Below are positions 36,217 through 44,827 of a stretch of DNA of 57,174 nt, in pieces. The position numbers and the translations under genes were made by a program. The notes beneath the pieces were generated by a model. The model searched no databases, was not told where the DNA came from, and worked only from the letters and a program-made list of their open reading frames with translations. Source of the stretch: Brevibacterium picturae (GTDB taxonomy: Bacteria > Actinomycetota > Actinomycetes > Actinomycetales > Brevibacteriaceae); the NCBI RefSeq assembly GCF_030453725.1, contig NZ_JAKDJU010000003.1, forward strand, positions 1-57,174, given 5' to 3'. The stretch's first letter is position 1. Each line of letters begins with the position of its first letter.

Positions 36217-37392
36217 TCAGATCGAGCCGGGGCGGCAGGCCGAGAAGCTGACGGTGAACTTCACCGCGGTGGAGGCCAGCACCACGGCATAGGCAGGCCA
36301 CATCGCATCGACGCTCTGGATCAGGAACGCGAAGATCAGTGGCCCGGTTGCGGCCATCAGGTAGCCGCCGCCCTGGACGAAACCGGACAGCGCGGCCGAG
36401 GCTTCGGCACTGCGAGAGCGCAAGGTGATCAGGGTCAGTGCCAGTGGGAAGGTCGAGATCCCGATGCCCAGCAGGACCGTCCACAGCACGGGCGCGGCTT
36501 GGGGGATGAGCCACAGACCGATGTATCCGACTGCCAGGCACAGGCAGAAGGCCGCGACGATCGGTGATGCGGTGCGCATCTTCTGCGCGAGCAGCGGCAG
36601 AACGAACCCGAGGACAAGCGGAATCGCAGTCACCAGGGCGAGCATGGCTCCCGCGAATGCCGCGTCGAAGCCCGAACGCGTCAGCAGGGTGGGCAGCCAG
36701 GTGAATAGGATGAAATTGTTGAACGAGGTCAGCCCGGTCATCGTCATCAGCGCCCAAGCACGGCGGCTCCTGATCAACCGCCGCAGTTCGCTTCCGCCGA
36801 CGACCGTTGCTGAGACCTGTGAACGGGGTACAGGCTTGAGCACCGCGATGACGGTCCAGACGACGACCCCCACTGCGGCCGAGCCTGCCCATACGAGCAG
36901 GGACCCTCGCCATTCGAGTTTCCCCGCCAGAGGCACTGCCACGAGCGGGGGGATGAATGTCCCCAGCTGCAGCAGACCCACGTGCACTGTCGACAGCAGT
37001 GCGACGCGGTCGGGGAAATAGGACTTCACGATGGGAGGCACGACCACGTTGCCGATGCCCATGCCCAGCAGGGCGAGAACGCTGAGGCCGAGGAAGATCG
37101 CAGGAGAGTCGACAACCGCGCGCACGCCCAGCCCCACCGTGATCATGATCATCACGGCCAGAGTGATCGTCAGTCCGGAGAAGCGATTGTACAGTCGTGG
37201 CGTGATGAAGCCGCTGAGTCCGTAGAGCAGCGGCGGCAGCATCCCGATGATTGCGAGGAAGACCGCGCTGAGGTGGATGTCGGAGCCCATGGCATCCAAC
37301 AACGGTGAGAGTCCTGTCACGCCAGGACGGAGGTTGAATGCGGCGACAACGATTCCGATGACGATCAGAGCCGGTGCCCACGCGGATTTCAT
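36217..37392 (-). CDS. MFS transporter of the CynX/NimT type
   Basis: The 391-residue protein has about twelve hydrophobic segments and starts with a membrane helix followed by FNLRPGVTGLSPLLD, the loop pattern of the CynX/NimT cyanate or nitroimidazole-type family. The fourth-fifth helices contain GMGIGNVVVPPIVKSYFPDR. Members export small anions or drugs; the substrate is not known from sequence. It is transcribed in the same direction as its neighbours but separated from the ArgS-like gene by about 85 bases. Confidence 0.87.
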   Translation of the reverse strand: MKSAWAPALIVIGIVVAAFNLRPGVTGLSPLLDAMGSDIHLSAVFLAIIGMLPPLLYGLSGFITPRLYNRFSGLTITLAVMIMITVGLGVRAVVDSPAIFLGLSVLALLGMGIGNVVVPPIVKSYFPDRVALLSTVHVGLLQLGTFIPPLVAVPLAGKLEWRGSLLVWAGSAAVGVVVWTVIAVLKPVPRSQVSATVVGGSELRRLIRSRRAWALMTMTGLTSFNNFILFTWLPTLLTRSGFDAAFAGAMLALVTAIPLVLGFVLPLLAQKMRTASPIVAAFCLCLAVGYIGLWLIPQAAPVLWTVLLGIGISTFPLALTLITLRSRSAEASAALSGFVQGGGYLMAATGPLIFAFLIQSVDAMWPAYAVVLASTAVKFTVSFSACRPGSI

Positions 37393-37437
37393 GCTTGCAT
37401 TTCTATCATCTTGTCCGCTGCGCCGGCACCGGCGGGG

Positions 37438-39987
37438 TCAGTTCTCCTGCTTGAGCCCCTCGACCGGCGACAGCCGCGCAGCGCGTCTCGCCGGTGCCAG
37501 AGCGGAGAGCAGTCCCGCGAGGGTCGCCACGAACAGGATGCCCAGAGCTGCGGGAAGAGACCAGTCGACGATGAGCTGATCGGAATAGTCGTTCGTCATC
37601 AGCGAAGTGCCGACGACGCCGAGTGCCCCGCCGAGGACGAGCCCGATCAGTGCCGACACCGAGGAGATGAGAGCGGCTTCGAGTGCGAGGAGCATTCTCA
37701 GCTGGGCGATGCTCAGCCCTAGGGCTCGGAGCAGAGAATTCTCACGCCGACGCTCGATCACCGACAGACTCACCGTGTTTGAGACACCGAGCAGGGCGAT
37801 GAGGACCGCGACGAACAGCAGCGCCACGGCAGAGATGAGGAGGATGTCGATGAGTTCGGAGTATTGCCCCCGGGCCACTGCCGAACCGACGACCTCGTCG
37901 CTGGTGACGTCGAGTTCTTCCGCGACGTCCTGTTGGATCCGGAAGATGTCGGAGACCGTGGCATTCGGATCGACCTTGACCAGGACCGAAGTCGAGGTTG
38001 GGGACACGCCCAGGTCGTTGCCGACGTCCGGAGTGGTGAAGAACACCAGACTCGAGTCACCCGCCTTCTCGACGGGAACCGTCGCTTCGGTGAGGCCCTT
38101 GATGCGAATGCTCTCAGAAGTGAAATCGCTGGGTACGAGCACTTTCCCTGCGACGGGTGTCTCGGCGCCCTCGCTCAGAACGGTCTGCGCGGAATCGGGG
38201 TCGATGACATAAAGATCAGGCGGCGAATCCCCGTGATCGCCGAGAACCTGTGCCCGATGAGCGACGGCGACGGCCTCCACGCCCGCGATCTCACGCACGC
38301 CATCGGATTCGTCCCGGTCGACCGTCGTTTCGAGCGGGACAGCGATGTCGACGGGATAGCGCTGGTCGAGGCCGAAGGCCAACGTTGCCTTCGTCGACAT
38401 TCCGCCGACCAGAATCGTAGCCACCAGGGTGACACCGATGATGAGTGCGGTTGCAGTCGCCGCTGTTCGTCGGCGATTGCGCAGGGTGTTCAGTGTGGCC
38501 AGTCGACCCGGGAGGCCGAATGGGCTCAACGTCAGGTCACCGATTGCCGCCACGATCGGCGGAATGATCATCACCGAGCTCAGGACGAGGCCGAAGACGA
38601 GGAGCACGCCCCCGACTGCTCCGCCCAGGATCCAGCTCTCCGAGTGCTCGATCAGACAGACAGAGGCGACGAGGAGCACCACTCCGAGTCCGATGCTCGA
38701 CCATCCGATGATGGTGCGCAGCCTGCTGTGGCGCGATGGAGCCAGGGATTCGTCGAGGGGCTCAAGTGCTTCCAGAGGCGTTACCGCGATCGCGCTGCGA
38801 GCAGGTCGGATGGTGGCGAGGACCGTCAGAAGCACGCCGACGGCGATGCCGATCAACAGCGCTGAGGGTGGCACGCTGAGGCGCAGGTAATCGAAGTCGT
38901 CGGACCAGATGCGTTTGGCCCCTGCGGCGAGGCAGAAACTGAGGCCTGCACCCGCAGCCACCCCGACGATCGAACCCAGCAACCCGACGACGGTCCCCTC
39001 TGCGACCACAGACCCGTAGAGCTGAATTCGTGAGGCGCCCAGGCAGCGCAACAGGGCCAGTTCGCGTCTGCGCCCAGCCACGATGACGGAGAAGATGTTC
39101 GAGACGACCAGGATCGCCACGATGACGGAGATGCCGGCGAAGACCAGAAGCAGCGAGGTGATGACCTCATTTCCGCCGGAGAGGCGATCGGCTTTGACGT
39201 CGATGGCGTCACCGACCGTCATCGCCTCCAGACTTCCGTGCAAGGCGGAATCATCGATCGTCGATTGCAGGCGCGTACGGACAGCAGCCGGGTCGGCATC
39301 GTCATCAAGCGCGATCTGGATCGCGATGACATCCCCCTGCTGGGCGAAGTACTCCTGATAGCTCGCCGAGGTGGTCATCGCGCGGTGCATCCCGGCTGTC
39401 GACGGACTGCTGCCCATGGAGGCCAGACCGACGACCGTGAACATCGTATTGCTCTGGCTCGGCCCTCGATAGACGGGCATGGCATCGTCGTCGGGTTCGA
39501 CGGACACCGAGTCGACGGAGAACCGGATCTCGTCTCCGATGCCCACGCCCAGATCCTTCGCAGTTGCTTCGTCCAGAACCAGATCCGTGATCGAATCGGG
39601 GCGGGTGCCGTCGATGATGGAGAACGTGTCCAGCCCCGAGTCCGCAGGAGCGGGGCTCAGAGCGAACGTGCTCTCCGAGAACGATTGACCTCGTCCGGTC
39701 GTCATCGTACGAGCGTTGACGGCCGCCGAGTTCACCCCGTCGACCTGTCTCAGCGGATCCGCCAGAGGAGAGACCTCTTGACCGTTGACGAAGACGTCTT
39801 GGGCAGGAACGATGACGAGGTCGGACGCGGAGAACGTCTGCCCGACGGTCTCCTTCAGACTGGCCTGCAAAGATGAGCTGATGATGAGGGTCGAGGCGAC
39901 GAAGCCGGCCGCCAGAGCAATGCCGAGAGCCACCGCGAGGAAACGCGCCCAGTGGATTCGAATCTCCGCCAGAGCGACTGCGATCAC
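37438..39987 (-). CDS. ABC transporter permease with two FtsX domains
   Basis: The 849-residue protein has an N-terminal membrane helix, a large extracytoplasmic domain (about 40-260), three membrane helices around the first FtsX domain (SLLLVFAGISVIVAILVVSNIFSVIVAGRRRELALLRCLGAS), further helices, a second external domain and a second FtsX domain ending ALAPARRAARLSPVEGL. This is the fused-permease type of MacB/LolC-like exporters that move peptides, lipids or lipoproteins or act mechanically. It overlaps the ATPase gene by four bases. Confidence 0.93.
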   Translation of the reverse strand: MIAVALAEIRIHWARFLAVALGIALAAGFVASTLIISSSLQASLKETVGQTFSASDLVIVPAQDVFVNGQEVSPLADPLRQVDGVNSAAVNARTMTTGRGQSFSESTFALSPAPADSGLDTFSIIDGTRPDSITDLVLDEATAKDLGVGIGDEIRFSVDSVSVEPDDDAMPVYRGPSQSNTMFTVVGLASMGSSPSTAGMHRAMTTSASYQEYFAQQGDVIAIQIALDDDADPAAVRTRLQSTIDDSALHGSLEAMTVGDAIDVKADRLSGGNEVITSLLLVFAGISVIVAILVVSNIFSVIVAGRRRELALLRCLGASRIQLYGSVVAEGTVVGLLGSIVGVAAGAGLSFCLAAGAKRIWSDDFDYLRLSVPPSALLIGIAVGVLLTVLATIRPARSAIAVTPLEALEPLDESLAPSRHSRLRTIIGWSSIGLGVVLLVASVCLIEHSESWILGGAVGGVLLVFGLVLSSVMIIPPIVAAIGDLTLSPFGLPGRLATLNTLRNRRRTAATATALIIGVTLVATILVGGMSTKATLAFGLDQRYPVDIAVPLETTVDRDESDGVREIAGVEAVAVAHRAQVLGDHGDSPPDLYVIDPDSAQTVLSEGAETPVAGKVLVPSDFTSESIRIKGLTEATVPVEKAGDSSLVFFTTPDVGNDLGVSPTSTSVLVKVDPNATVSDIFRIQQDVAEELDVTSDEVVGSAVARGQYSELIDILLISAVALLFVAVLIALLGVSNTVSLSVIERRRENSLLRALGLSIAQLRMLLALEAALISSVSALIGLVLGGALGVVGTSLMTNDYSDQLIVDWSLPAALGILFVATLAGLLSALAPARRAARLSPVEGLKQEN

Positions 39988-40739
39988 AGATCGCTCAGTT
40001 CGCCCAGCGCGGAGACCACGGATTCCCTTGACGGCTGCTGCACCTCTCCCCCGGCACGGCCGTCTTTGAGGAGCACGACTCGGTCGGCGTGTGAGGCGGC
40101 CACGGGGTCGTGGGTGACCAAAATGATCGTCTGCCCGTATCGGGCGGTTGCTCCGTGCAGCAGAGCCAGCACTTCCGCTCCCGACTGTGAGTCGAGGTTG
40201 CCGGTGGGTTCGTCAGCGAAGATCACGTCCGGGCGGGTCAGGAGTGCGCGAGCGACGGCAACACGCTGCTGCTGTCCGCCCGAGAGTTCGTGCGGGCGGT
40301 GGTTCAGCCGGTCCCCCAGCTCGAGGCGTTCGACGACTTCGGCCTTCCACGCCGAATCGATCCTCTTGCGCGCCAGGGACACGGGCAGTTCGATGTTCTG
40401 TTCGGCACTGAGCGTGGGAACCAGATTGAATGCCTGGAAGATGAATCCGACCCGGTCGCGGCGCAGCTGGGTGAGTTGTTTGTCATTGAGTCCGGTGATG
40501 TCCTGTCCACCGATGGAGATGGTGCCGGAGTCCACTCTGTCGAGGCCTGCGAGGACATGCATGAAAGTGGATTTTCCCGAACCTGAGGGCCCCATGATCG
40601 CGCTGAACCTGCCGGCTTCGAAGTTCACGCTGATGTCATCGAGTGCTGTCACGGCGGTGTCGCCTCGGCCGAAGCTCTTGTGCACCGATTGTGCTCTGAG
40701 CACGACATCGCCGCTCGTCATATCCGGAGAAATCGACAT
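39984..40739 (-). CDS. ABC transporter ATP-binding protein (MacB/LolD type)
   Basis: The 251-residue protein has Walker A GPSGSGKST, Q-loop FIFQAFNLVPTLSA, signature LSGGQQQR and Walker B VIFADEPTGNLD with the following His in ILVTHDP. The GNLDS and FNLVP sequences are typical of the LolD/MacB family that pairs with FtsX-type permeases. I chose ATG 40739; the open frame to 40895 crosses the tRNA-side non-coding region and is not domain-like. ATG 40721 is possible. It drives the downstream permease. Confidence 0.94.
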   Translation of the reverse strand: MSISPDMTSGDVVLRAQSVHKSFGRGDTAVTALDDISVNFEAGRFSAIMGPSGSGKSTFMHVLAGLDRVDSGTISIGGQDITGLNDKQLTQLRRDRVGFIFQAFNLVPTLSAEQNIELPVSLARKRIDSAWKAEVVERLELGDRLNHRPHELSGGQQQRVAVARALLTRPDVIFADEPTGNLDSQSGAEVLALLHGATARYGQTIILVTHDPVAASHADRVVLLKDGRAGGEVQQPSRESVVSALGELSDL

Positions 40740-40800
40740 CACGGCCTTCGTCAGCTGGTTGAGGTTCGTTGCAGACCACCTTAGTCGGTGGTAGCAGAAA

Positions 40801-40829
40801 CCGCCCGCCTCAGAGATTGAGGAGGGCGG
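40801..40829 (-). terminator. Hairpin after tRNA-Arg(CCG)
   Basis: CCGCCCGCCTCA (40801-40812) pairs with TGAGGAGGGCGG (40818-40829) with one mismatch and a 5-base loop. On the minus strand it is followed by TTTC and lies just after the tRNA 3' end, so it probably ends the tRNA transcript. Confidence 0.65.
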
Positions 40830-40833
40830 TGCG

Positions 40834-40909
40834 TGGTGCCCGCGACAGGATTCGAACCTACGACCTTCTGCTCCGGAGGCAGACGCTCTATCCACTGAGC
40901 TACGCGGGC
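40834..40909 (-). tRNA. tRNA-Arg (anticodon CCG), CCA encoded
   Basis: On the minus strand the gene starts GCCCGCGTAGCTCAGTGG. The anticodon stem is TCTGC/GCAGA around loop CTCCGGA, giving anticodon CCG. The T-arm GTAGGTTCGAATCCTGT and the acceptor CGCGGGC with discriminator A follow, then an encoded CCA at 40836-40834. It reads CGG codons. Confidence 0.93.
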
Positions 40910-40955
40910 AACGGATGCAATGCTATCACCGTCGTGTGGTGCTTCCCAAAACGAA

Positions 40956-40988
40956 ACCGCGTGCAATCGAGTCTCGATCGCACGCGGT
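40956..40988 (-). terminator. Terminator downstream of the M15 peptidase gene
   Basis: ACCGCGTGCAATCGAG (40956-40971) and CTCGATCGCACGCGGT (40973-40988) form a 16-base stem with one mismatch and almost no spacer. On the minus strand TTCGTTTTGG follows, so a rho-independent terminator is likely. It separates the peptidase from tRNA-Arg(CCG). Confidence 0.8.
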
Positions 40989-40996
40989 CTCAAGTA

Positions 40997-42034
40997 TCAG
41001 GCGCCCTTCAGATCCTTGCGCCCTGGAACGTATTCCCAGTGCCAGAGTTCGTAGGCGTTGCGCTTCGCCCAGTCCGGGTTCTCCCAGCCGTACTTCTCAC
41101 CGTTGGCGACGAGCCAGTCATACTGGACGCCGGTTCCGTTCTGAGTTCCTGCACCGAGATCGAGCGCAATTCCCCAACCGTGGTTGGAGGTGCCGGGGCG
41201 AGCGGCGAAACCGGGTTTGCGTTCTGCGACGGAGATCTGAGATTCCAGTGAGCGATACGAGTCGGTGACTGCCAGTTCCTTGCCTGTGTCCTTCTTGAAT
41301 GCAGCGTTCATCTTGGCGAAGGACACTGCGGCGTCTGAGCGCAGTTTGTGGTTGCCGACGCCGATCTCGCACAGCCAGTCCTCGGGGACCTCACCGTTCG
41401 ATGCCTCACCCTTGGGCGCTTCGCCTTCGCATCCGGGCAGAACTGTTTTGGTGATGGCACGCGAAGCGGCCTTAACCTTGGTCTGTTTGGCACTCGGGGC
41501 GCCGATGGCCATGCTCGTCTTCTCGTCGTCTGCCTTGATGTCGGCCGAGACGGATTCGGAGTTGATGGCGCGTGTCTGGGTATCGGCCGCAGTCTCGTCG
41601 ACCTTGACTTCCTGATTGCCGCTCATGTTGCCGGCGACCATGACGGCGGCGATCGCGGTTCCTGTCACGGACACGGTAGCCAATGCGGAGAAGGTCGTGA
41701 CACGACGTCGACGCACGGAGCGCAGAAGCGATCCGTCTGATCCGCGGCTGCCCATGTGAGCGGCGACGAAAGCGGAACCGTTGTGGGCAGGTCGTGCTTC
41801 GGCTTCCTTGGCCATCGCGGCCCGTCGCGGCGAACCGGCGGACGCTCTGGCCTCTGCCGCCATCGCGGCGCGGCGCGGCGACAGTGTTGCTGAGGGGTTC
41901 GGATCCGAGTGCCGTGACACCGATGTCGCACTCTGCTTGGAGAAGACAGTTGGAACGCTTGAAGAGGTGTGCTGCTTACGCAGATCGCGTCGGCGAACCA
42001 ATGGCGCCTCTGCGGTCGAGGACTCACTCGACAT
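40997..42034 (-). CDS. Membrane-anchored M15-family (VanY-like) carboxypeptidase
   Basis: From ATG 42034 (GGAG five bases upstream) the protein has 345 residues. A charged N-terminus of about 110 residues contains two copies of PRRAAMA (53-59 and 69-75). A membrane helix at about 113-135 anchors it. The C-terminal domain (about 222-340) is an M15 D,D-carboxypeptidase with the zinc and catalytic pattern SNHGWGIALDLG (His285, Asp292) and HWEY (His332, Glu334). It probably trims peptidoglycan stem peptides outside the membrane. A strong promoter and possible MtrA-type boxes lie upstream. Specificity for D-Ala-D-Ala or L-Ala-D-Glu is not settled. Confidence 0.9.
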   Translation of the reverse strand: MSSESSTAEAPLVRRRDLRKQHTSSSVPTVFSKQSATSVSRHSDPNPSATLSPRRAAMAAEARASAGSPRRAAMAKEAEARPAHNGSAFVAAHMGSRGSDGSLLRSVRRRRVTTFSALATVSVTGTAIAAVMVAGNMSGNQEVKVDETAADTQTRAINSESVSADIKADDEKTSMAIGAPSAKQTKVKAASRAITKTVLPGCEGEAPKGEASNGEVPEDWLCEIGVGNHKLRSDAAVSFAKMNAAFKKDTGKELAVTDSYRSLESQISVAERKPGFAARPGTSNHGWGIALDLGAGTQNGTGVQYDWLVANGEKYGWENPDWAKRNAYELWHWEYVPGRKDLKGA

Positions 42035-42103
42035 ATTACTCCGTACTGTTGTCCGTATTTCGGCCGCCATGTATCCGGGCGAACGAAAACCTTATGTCAC
42101 AAC

Positions 42104-42132
42104 ACTATAACGAGCTCGTTACAGATTGTCAC
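42104..42132 (-). promoter_or_regulatory. Promoter of the M15 peptidase gene
   Basis: On the minus strand a -35 box GTGACA (42132-42127) is followed by exactly 17 bases and a -10 box TATAGT (42109-42104). The start point would be near 42097, giving a leader of about 60 bases before ATG 42034. The spacer contains the perfect palindrome TAACGAGCTCGTTA (42108-42121), which could bind a dimeric regulator. Confidence 0.75.
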
Positions 42133-42142
42133 CTTGCGTTCA
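42118..42142 (+). promoter_or_regulatory. Candidate MtrA-type direct repeats over the -35 box
   Basis: GTTAC (42118-42122), GTCAC (42128-42132) and GTTCA (42138-42142) are each separated by exactly five bases, giving a 10-base period on one helix face. Another GTCAC lies at 42096-42100, and an inverted repeat GTAACA-N3-TGTTAC lies at 42234-42248. MtrA of actinobacteria recognises GTnAC-like direct repeats with about this spacing and controls cell-wall hydrolase genes, so the site is plausible. It overlaps the promoter -35. The binding protein is inferred, not shown. Confidence 0.5.
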
Positions 42143-42312
42143 CACTTGGCGTGTGACCTGGTGTTTAACACGTTTTGGCCCCCCACCAGAGCGTCGCAGA
42201 ACGCGTATCTGCGGGCTCCGTCGGGGGCCATTAGTAACATATTGTTACAAAAGAACGGGCCTTTGGATGACGCGTGTCACACATTCATCGCCGTACCTGC
42301 GTGATGTCATGC

Positions 42313-43368
42313 TCAATATTGGTATCGGCCCCGCTGCATGGCGTCCTGAACTTCGCCGACGAGCTCTTCCAGAACATCTTCGAGGAAGAGCAGACCCAGC
42401 ACATTCCCCTCCGCAGACACGACCCTGGCCACGTGGATGCCGGCCTTCTGCATCTGGGACAGGGCCTCTTCCACCTCATCGCCCGATGTCACAGTGAACA
42501 GGGGACGGAACCGTTTTCCGGGAATCGGCGCACCGTATTCGAGGTCGCTGTCGGCGTAGAGGACGTCCTTGATGTGGAGATAGTCCTGCGGGTACCCATC
42601 CTCGTCGACGACGAAATAGCGGGAGAAGCCAGTCTTGCCGACCAATGTCACTAGCTCATCAGGGGTCACCCTCGAGGAGATGGTGATCAGCTCGGACATG
42701 GGCACCATGATGTCGGCGGCGGTCTTGTCGCTGAACTCCAATGCCCCCTTGAGCAGCCCTGTGTCGTCGGTGAGCAGACCTTCGCGCTTGGACTCGGCGA
42801 CGATCGACTCAACCTGCTCGATCGTGAACGCCTCGTTGACCTCGTCGCGAGCCTCGATCTTGAACAGATGCAGGATCGAGTTGGCGAGACCATTCAGCGG
42901 TCGGATCACGAAGCCGAACACTCGCGACAGGAAGACGAGCGGGGGCGCCAACAGCATCACGGCGCGAGCCGAAGCGGCCAGAGCCATATTCTTCGGCACC
43001 ATCTCACCGATCACCACATGCAGGTAGGTGACGACGCCGAGCGCCAGGACGAACGAGATCGTCGAGGACAGACCTGCGGGAATTCCCAGTCCTTCAAGGG
43101 GACCGGAGAGAAGATGGTGAATTGCCGGTTCTGCGACGTTACCCAGCAACAGGGAGCAGACGGTGATACCCAGCTGACAGATCGCCAGCATCACCGACAC
43201 ATGCTCCATCGCGTAGAGAGCGGTCTTCGCTGCGCTCGAGCCCTCCAGCGCCCGCGGCTCGAGCTGCGAACGTTTGGCCGCGACCACGGCGAACTCGGCC
43301 GCGACGAAGAAGGAGTTGCCCAGCAGCAGGACCACGAGCCAGACGAGGCCCATCCAGTCAGCACTCAT
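42313..43368 (-). CDS. CNNM/DUF21 membrane protein with CBS pair, short form
   Basis: The 351-residue protein has about four hydrophobic segments in the DUF21 (CNNM) domain, including GEMVPKNMALAASARAV, and a CBS pair at about 205-340 (DIMVPMSELITISSRVTPDELVTLV...VLGLLFLEDVLEELVGEV). It ends just after the second CBS domain and lacks the CorC/HlyC C-terminal domain found in the partner gene upstream. The family handles Mg or Co and related cations. Its ATG overlaps the partner stop by one base (TGATG). Confidence 0.9.
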   Translation of the reverse strand: MSADWMGLVWLVVLLLGNSFFVAAEFAVVAAKRSQLEPRALEGSSAAKTALYAMEHVSVMLAICQLGITVCSLLLGNVAEPAIHHLLSGPLEGLGIPAGLSSTISFVLALGVVTYLHVVIGEMVPKNMALAASARAVMLLAPPLVFLSRVFGFVIRPLNGLANSILHLFKIEARDEVNEAFTIEQVESIVAESKREGLLTDDTGLLKGALEFSDKTAADIMVPMSELITISSRVTPDELVTLVGKTGFSRYFVVDEDGYPQDYLHIKDVLYADSDLEYGAPIPGKRFRPLFTVTSGDEVEEALSQMQKAGIHVARVVSAEGNVLGLLFLEDVLEELVGEVQDAMQRGRYQY

Positions 43369-44696
43369 CAGAATTCACCACCCTGCTCATAGCCGACCGT
43401 GTCGGTCGCCCGAAGGAGAATGCGCAGTCGCTCGATGCGCCGGCCGTGCATCCGCTCGACGCGGATCAGTGCGTCATCGGTGCGGATCTGGTCACCGGGT
43501 TCAGGTATTCGGCCCAACTCTTTGAGGACGAAACCGGCCAGAGTCTCGTAGTCGGAATCTTCCGGTATTTCCAGCCCGATAGTCGACGTGACTTCGTCGG
43601 GACGAAGCTGTCCGGGGACGATCCACGTTCCATCACGCGCGGGCCGCGCAGCCACTCGCATCCGATCGTGTTCGTCGGCGACCTCGCCGACGAGCTCTTC
43701 GACGACGTCTTCGAGTGTCACGACACCGGCTGTGCCGCCGAATTCGTCGACGACCACGGCCATCTGCAGGCCCTTGGCACGAAGTTCCATGAGGAGCGGA
43801 TCGAGCAGAAGCGTTTCGGGAATCTCGGTCACCTCGGTCATCAGTCCCCCAGCATAGGCATCGTCTCGGTTCGACAGGGGAACCGCGAACGCCTGTTTGA
43901 CGTGAACGACGCCGACGATGTGGTCCTTGTCCTCCCCCGCGACCGGGAATCGCGAGAATCCGGTCTCGCGGGCCTGTTCGATGATCGCTCGCGCGGTCGT
44001 GTCCTTGACCACCGATGACATCCGGGTGCGAGGAGTCATCACGTCCTCTGCCGTGCGCTCAGAGAAGCTCAGAGTCCGCTGCAGAAGATCGGCAGTCTGC
44101 TCGTCGAGCATTCCCTCCTCCGCGGAGTGCCGAACCAGAGACGTGAGCTCTTCGGGTGACCGACCGACCGAGCCCTCCTCCTGAGGTTCGATGTCGAAGG
44201 ACAGCAGGATCTTGTTCGCGGTGCCGTTGAGCACGCTGATCACGGGCTTGAATGCGACGGAGAAGAGATACTGCATCGGCGCGGCGATGCGACCGGTGGC
44301 CAGCGGCACTGCGATCGCCAGATTCTTGGGCACCAGTTCGCCGAAGATCATCGACAGGAACGTGGAGACGATGAGTGCGATAGTCAGAGCAATCGGAGCC
44401 GCGAGTCCCGGGCTGACACCCATCGCTTCGAAGACCGGAGCCAAGAGCTTGCCCAGGGACGGCTCCATCAGGTACCCGGTCAGCAGAGTGGTGATCGTGA
44501 TGCCCACCTGGGCCGCGGACAGCTGCGTCGACAGGTGGGTCATCGATCGGCGCAGCGTCTTGGCGCCGAACACGCCCTGCTCCACCGCCTTATCGGCAGT
44601 GTGACGGTCGAGAGTGAGAAGGGAGAACTCCGCTGCGACGAAGACGCCGGTGCCGCAGATGAGCAGGAGTGCTAGTGCAAGGTACAGCCATTCCAT
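43368..44696 (-). CDS. CNNM/CorC family protein with CBS pair and CorC/HlyC domain
   Basis: The 442-residue protein has the DUF21 membrane domain (GTGVFVAAEFSLLTLDRHTADKAVEQGVFGAKTL, GELVPKNLAIAVPLATGR), a CBS pair (DVMTPRTRMSSVVKDTT...VVVDEFGGTAGVVTLEDVVEELVGEV) and a C-terminal CorC/HlyC domain (TWIVPGQLRPDEV...AGFVLKELGRIPEPGD). Such proteins sit in the membrane and act in magnesium or cobalt transport or resistance. It forms a coupled pair with the short form downstream, so the two may make a heteromeric complex. Confidence 0.93.
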   Translation of the reverse strand: MEWLYLALALLLICGTGVFVAAEFSLLTLDRHTADKAVEQGVFGAKTLRRSMTHLSTQLSAAQVGITITTLLTGYLMEPSLGKLLAPVFEAMGVSPGLAAPIALTIALIVSTFLSMIFGELVPKNLAIAVPLATGRIAAPMQYLFSVAFKPVISVLNGTANKILLSFDIEPQEEGSVGRSPEELTSLVRHSAEEGMLDEQTADLLQRTLSFSERTAEDVMTPRTRMSSVVKDTTARAIIEQARETGFSRFPVAGEDKDHIVGVVHVKQAFAVPLSNRDDAYAGGLMTEVTEIPETLLLDPLLMELRAKGLQMAVVVDEFGGTAGVVTLEDVVEELVGEVADEHDRMRVAARPARDGTWIVPGQLRPDEVTSTIGLEIPEDSDYETLAGFVLKELGRIPEPGDQIRTDDALIRVERMHGRRIERLRILLRATDTVGYEQGGEF

Positions 44697-44827
44697 CAGT
44701 GACTATCCCTGCCGTTCACGGTCAGGAAATCACTGTGAGTGATGCGATCAGCCCCCGAGGGGTGAGGATCATCGTCTGGGGCGCCGGCTTCCCGCCGGCT
44801 GGGACTGTCACTGTGCATGAGGAGATC

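Noticed and set aside
36188..37381. Second minus-strand frame over the MFS gene
   Set aside because: It is Arg/His-rich with no membrane helices; the 36217-37392 frame has twelve hydrophobic segments and is the real gene.
44775..44805. GCCGGC-N5-GCCGGC hairpin downstream of guaB1
   Set aside because: Only six paired bases and no T-run, so support for a terminator is weak.
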